Of a stretch of DNA of 5,102 bases, positions 4,503-5,102 are shown piece by piece. Made by a program: the position numbers and the translations under genes. The notes beneath the pieces are model-generated. The model did no database searches, was not told where the DNA came from, and worked only from the letters and a program-made list of their open reading frames with translations. Origin of the DNA: Chloroflexota bacterium (GTDB taxonomy: Bacteria; Chloroflexota; Dormibacteria; Dormibacterales; Dormibacteraceae); assembly GCA_003446775.1 (NCBI GenBank), contig DMCH01000180.1, forward strand, positions 9,257-14,358, given 5' to 3'. Each line of letters starts with the position of its first letter. Positions within the stretch are counted from its first letter, which is position 1.

Positions 4503-4945
4503 GCGAACCAGAGCTCGAGATCCGCCACAGCGTGTTCATCCGTGCATCGCGTGAGAAGGTGTGGGCCGCGTTCACGACGCCGCTTGGGCTGGACGCATGG
4601 TGGGGGACCAGCGGCAGCGAGATCGATCTTCGGCCTGGTGGCAAGCTCACGCTCCGCTGGCGTGGTTGGGGAGCCGAAAGAGACATCAACACGGATCGCG
4701 ACGGCGTCGTGATCGAAGTGATGCCACCCCAACGCTTCGTCTTTCAGTGGGGCGATGAGACCGAGCCCACGACCCCGGTCGAGTTCGACCTCGAAGAGCG
4801 CGACGGCGGCACGCTGCTGCGCGTTCGCGAACACGGTTTCGCGCTCACGGCAGAGGGTCGGAAGTCCTTCGGCGGCCATTCGCTTGGCTGGGGGGAGGTC
4901 GCGACCCTCCTCAAGTTCTACGTCGAGCACGGCGTCCGCTACTAA
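4499..4945 (+). CDS. SRPBCC (AHSA1-like START domain) protein
   Basis: 148 residues. GTG 4499 is chosen over upstream frame extensions because GAGGAGGA (4488-4495) lies just before it and because it gives a four-base overlap with the arsR stop, indicating translational coupling. The sequence shows the AHSA1/START pattern: a first strand with HSVFIRASREKVWAAFT, the WW motif at 34-35 (LDAWWG), DLRPGGKLTLRW, a central VIEVMPPQRFVFQW, and a C-terminal helix after FGGHSLGWGEV. The fold forms a deep hydrophobic pocket for small ligands. In many bacteria such proteins are encoded right after an ArsR gene lacking metal ligands, as here, but substrates are mostly unknown. The name refers to homology with the C-terminal part of the Hsp90 activator Aha1 and does not imply Hsp90 work. 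Confidence 0.92.
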   Translation: MSEPELEIRHSVFIRASREKVWAAFTTPLGLDAWWGTSGSEIDLRPGGKLTLRWRGWGAERDINTDRDGVVIEVMPPQRFVFQWGDETEPTTPVEFDLEERDGGTLLRVREHGFALTAEGRKSFGGHSLGWGEVATLLKFYVEHGVRY

Positions 4946-4949
4946 ACAG

Positions 4950-4956
4950 AAAGGAG
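4950..4956 (+). promoter_or_regulatory. Ribosome binding site of the DUF899 gene
   Basis: AAAGGAG lies six bases before ATG 4963 and only a few bases after the SRPBCC stop codon. This fixes the start and supports one operon with the two upstream genes. Confidence 0.8.
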
Positions 4957-4962
4957 TTTGAC

Positions 4963-5102
4963 ATGGCGTCATCTAAAGACACGAAATCGCTTCACGACGT
5001 CCGGTTTCCCGGCGAGTCCCACCAGTACCGCCAGGCGAGAGAAGCACTCCTGACGGCCGAGATCGACCTGCGGCGGCAGATCGAGGCCGTGGCCGCGCAG
5101 CG
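4963..5102 (+). CDS. DUF899 thioredoxin-like protein (3' end outside window)
   Basis: The first 46 residues are visible. After a polar start (MASSKDTKSL) comes HDVRFPGESHQYRQAREALL, then EIDLRRQIEAVAAQR, the characteristic N-terminal helix region of DUF899 proteins. Full-length members are roughly 220-260 residues and have a thioredoxin-like fold, but their reaction is not established. The gene starts 17 bases after the SRPBCC stop with its own strong ribosome site. It is therefore the third gene of the arsR operon and presumably under the same repressor. Genes of this family often accompany ArsR/AHSA1 pairs (recalled, not searched). Confidence 0.85.
   Translation, partial: MASSKDTKSLHDVRFPGESHQYRQAREALLTAEIDLRRQIEAVAAQ

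Noticed and set aside
2854..4945. Hsp70-like and AHSA1-like genes as one chaperone/co-chaperone system
   Set aside because: The AHSA1-like protein is a stand-alone START-fold protein without the Aha1 N-terminal domain. It belongs to a separate operon with ArsR, and proximity to the Hsp70-like gene is probably chance.

Overview
The window is a GC-rich bacterial segment with every supportable gene on the + strand. GTG starts, GC-rich third codon positions and the gene families suggest a high-GC environmental bacterium. An actinobacterium, perhaps of the Thermoleophilia kind, is my best guess, but no marker gene settles it.

Left part (1-2819): the 3' end of a GlsB/YeaQ-type small membrane protein gene is followed by a strong intrinsic terminator. 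Next come two tandem copies of a gene for a secreted DUF3494 (ice-binding-like) beta-solenoid protein, at 421-1449 and 1749-2636. The duplicated unit is larger than the gene. It starts at the 3' end of the glsB-like gene and includes its terminator, a conserved upstream block, a hairpin beside the ribosome binding site, the secreted protein gene, and the front of a small downstream ORF. That ORF is complete only after copy 2 (2664-2819), where it encodes a predicted 51-residue single-span membrane protein. After copy 1 it is cut off at the duplication junction and ends on what looks like the duplicated glsB stop codon. The two copies of the small ORF differ mostly at synonymous sites, and the overlapping RNA can fold into a long hairpin with a compensatory base change between copies.

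Middle part (2854-4158): a short, YegD-like Hsp70-family ATPase with no substrate-binding domain. It carries an unusual four-cysteine segment in its N-terminal half. It lies 34 bases after the small membrane ORF and may be co-transcribed with it.

Right part (4155-5102): a compact operon of an ArsR-type repressor, an SRPBCC/AHSA1-like START-fold protein and the beginning of a DUF899 thioredoxin-like protein. A perfect 11-bp inverted repeat runs over the arsR start codon and is the likely autoregulatory operator.

The most unusual part is the tandem DUF3494/small-ORF unit with its retained RNA structures. The Cys-rich Hsp70 and the start-codon operator are next. No mobile element, CRISPR array, tRNA or rRNA was seen, and there is no gene-free stretch longer than about 220 bases.
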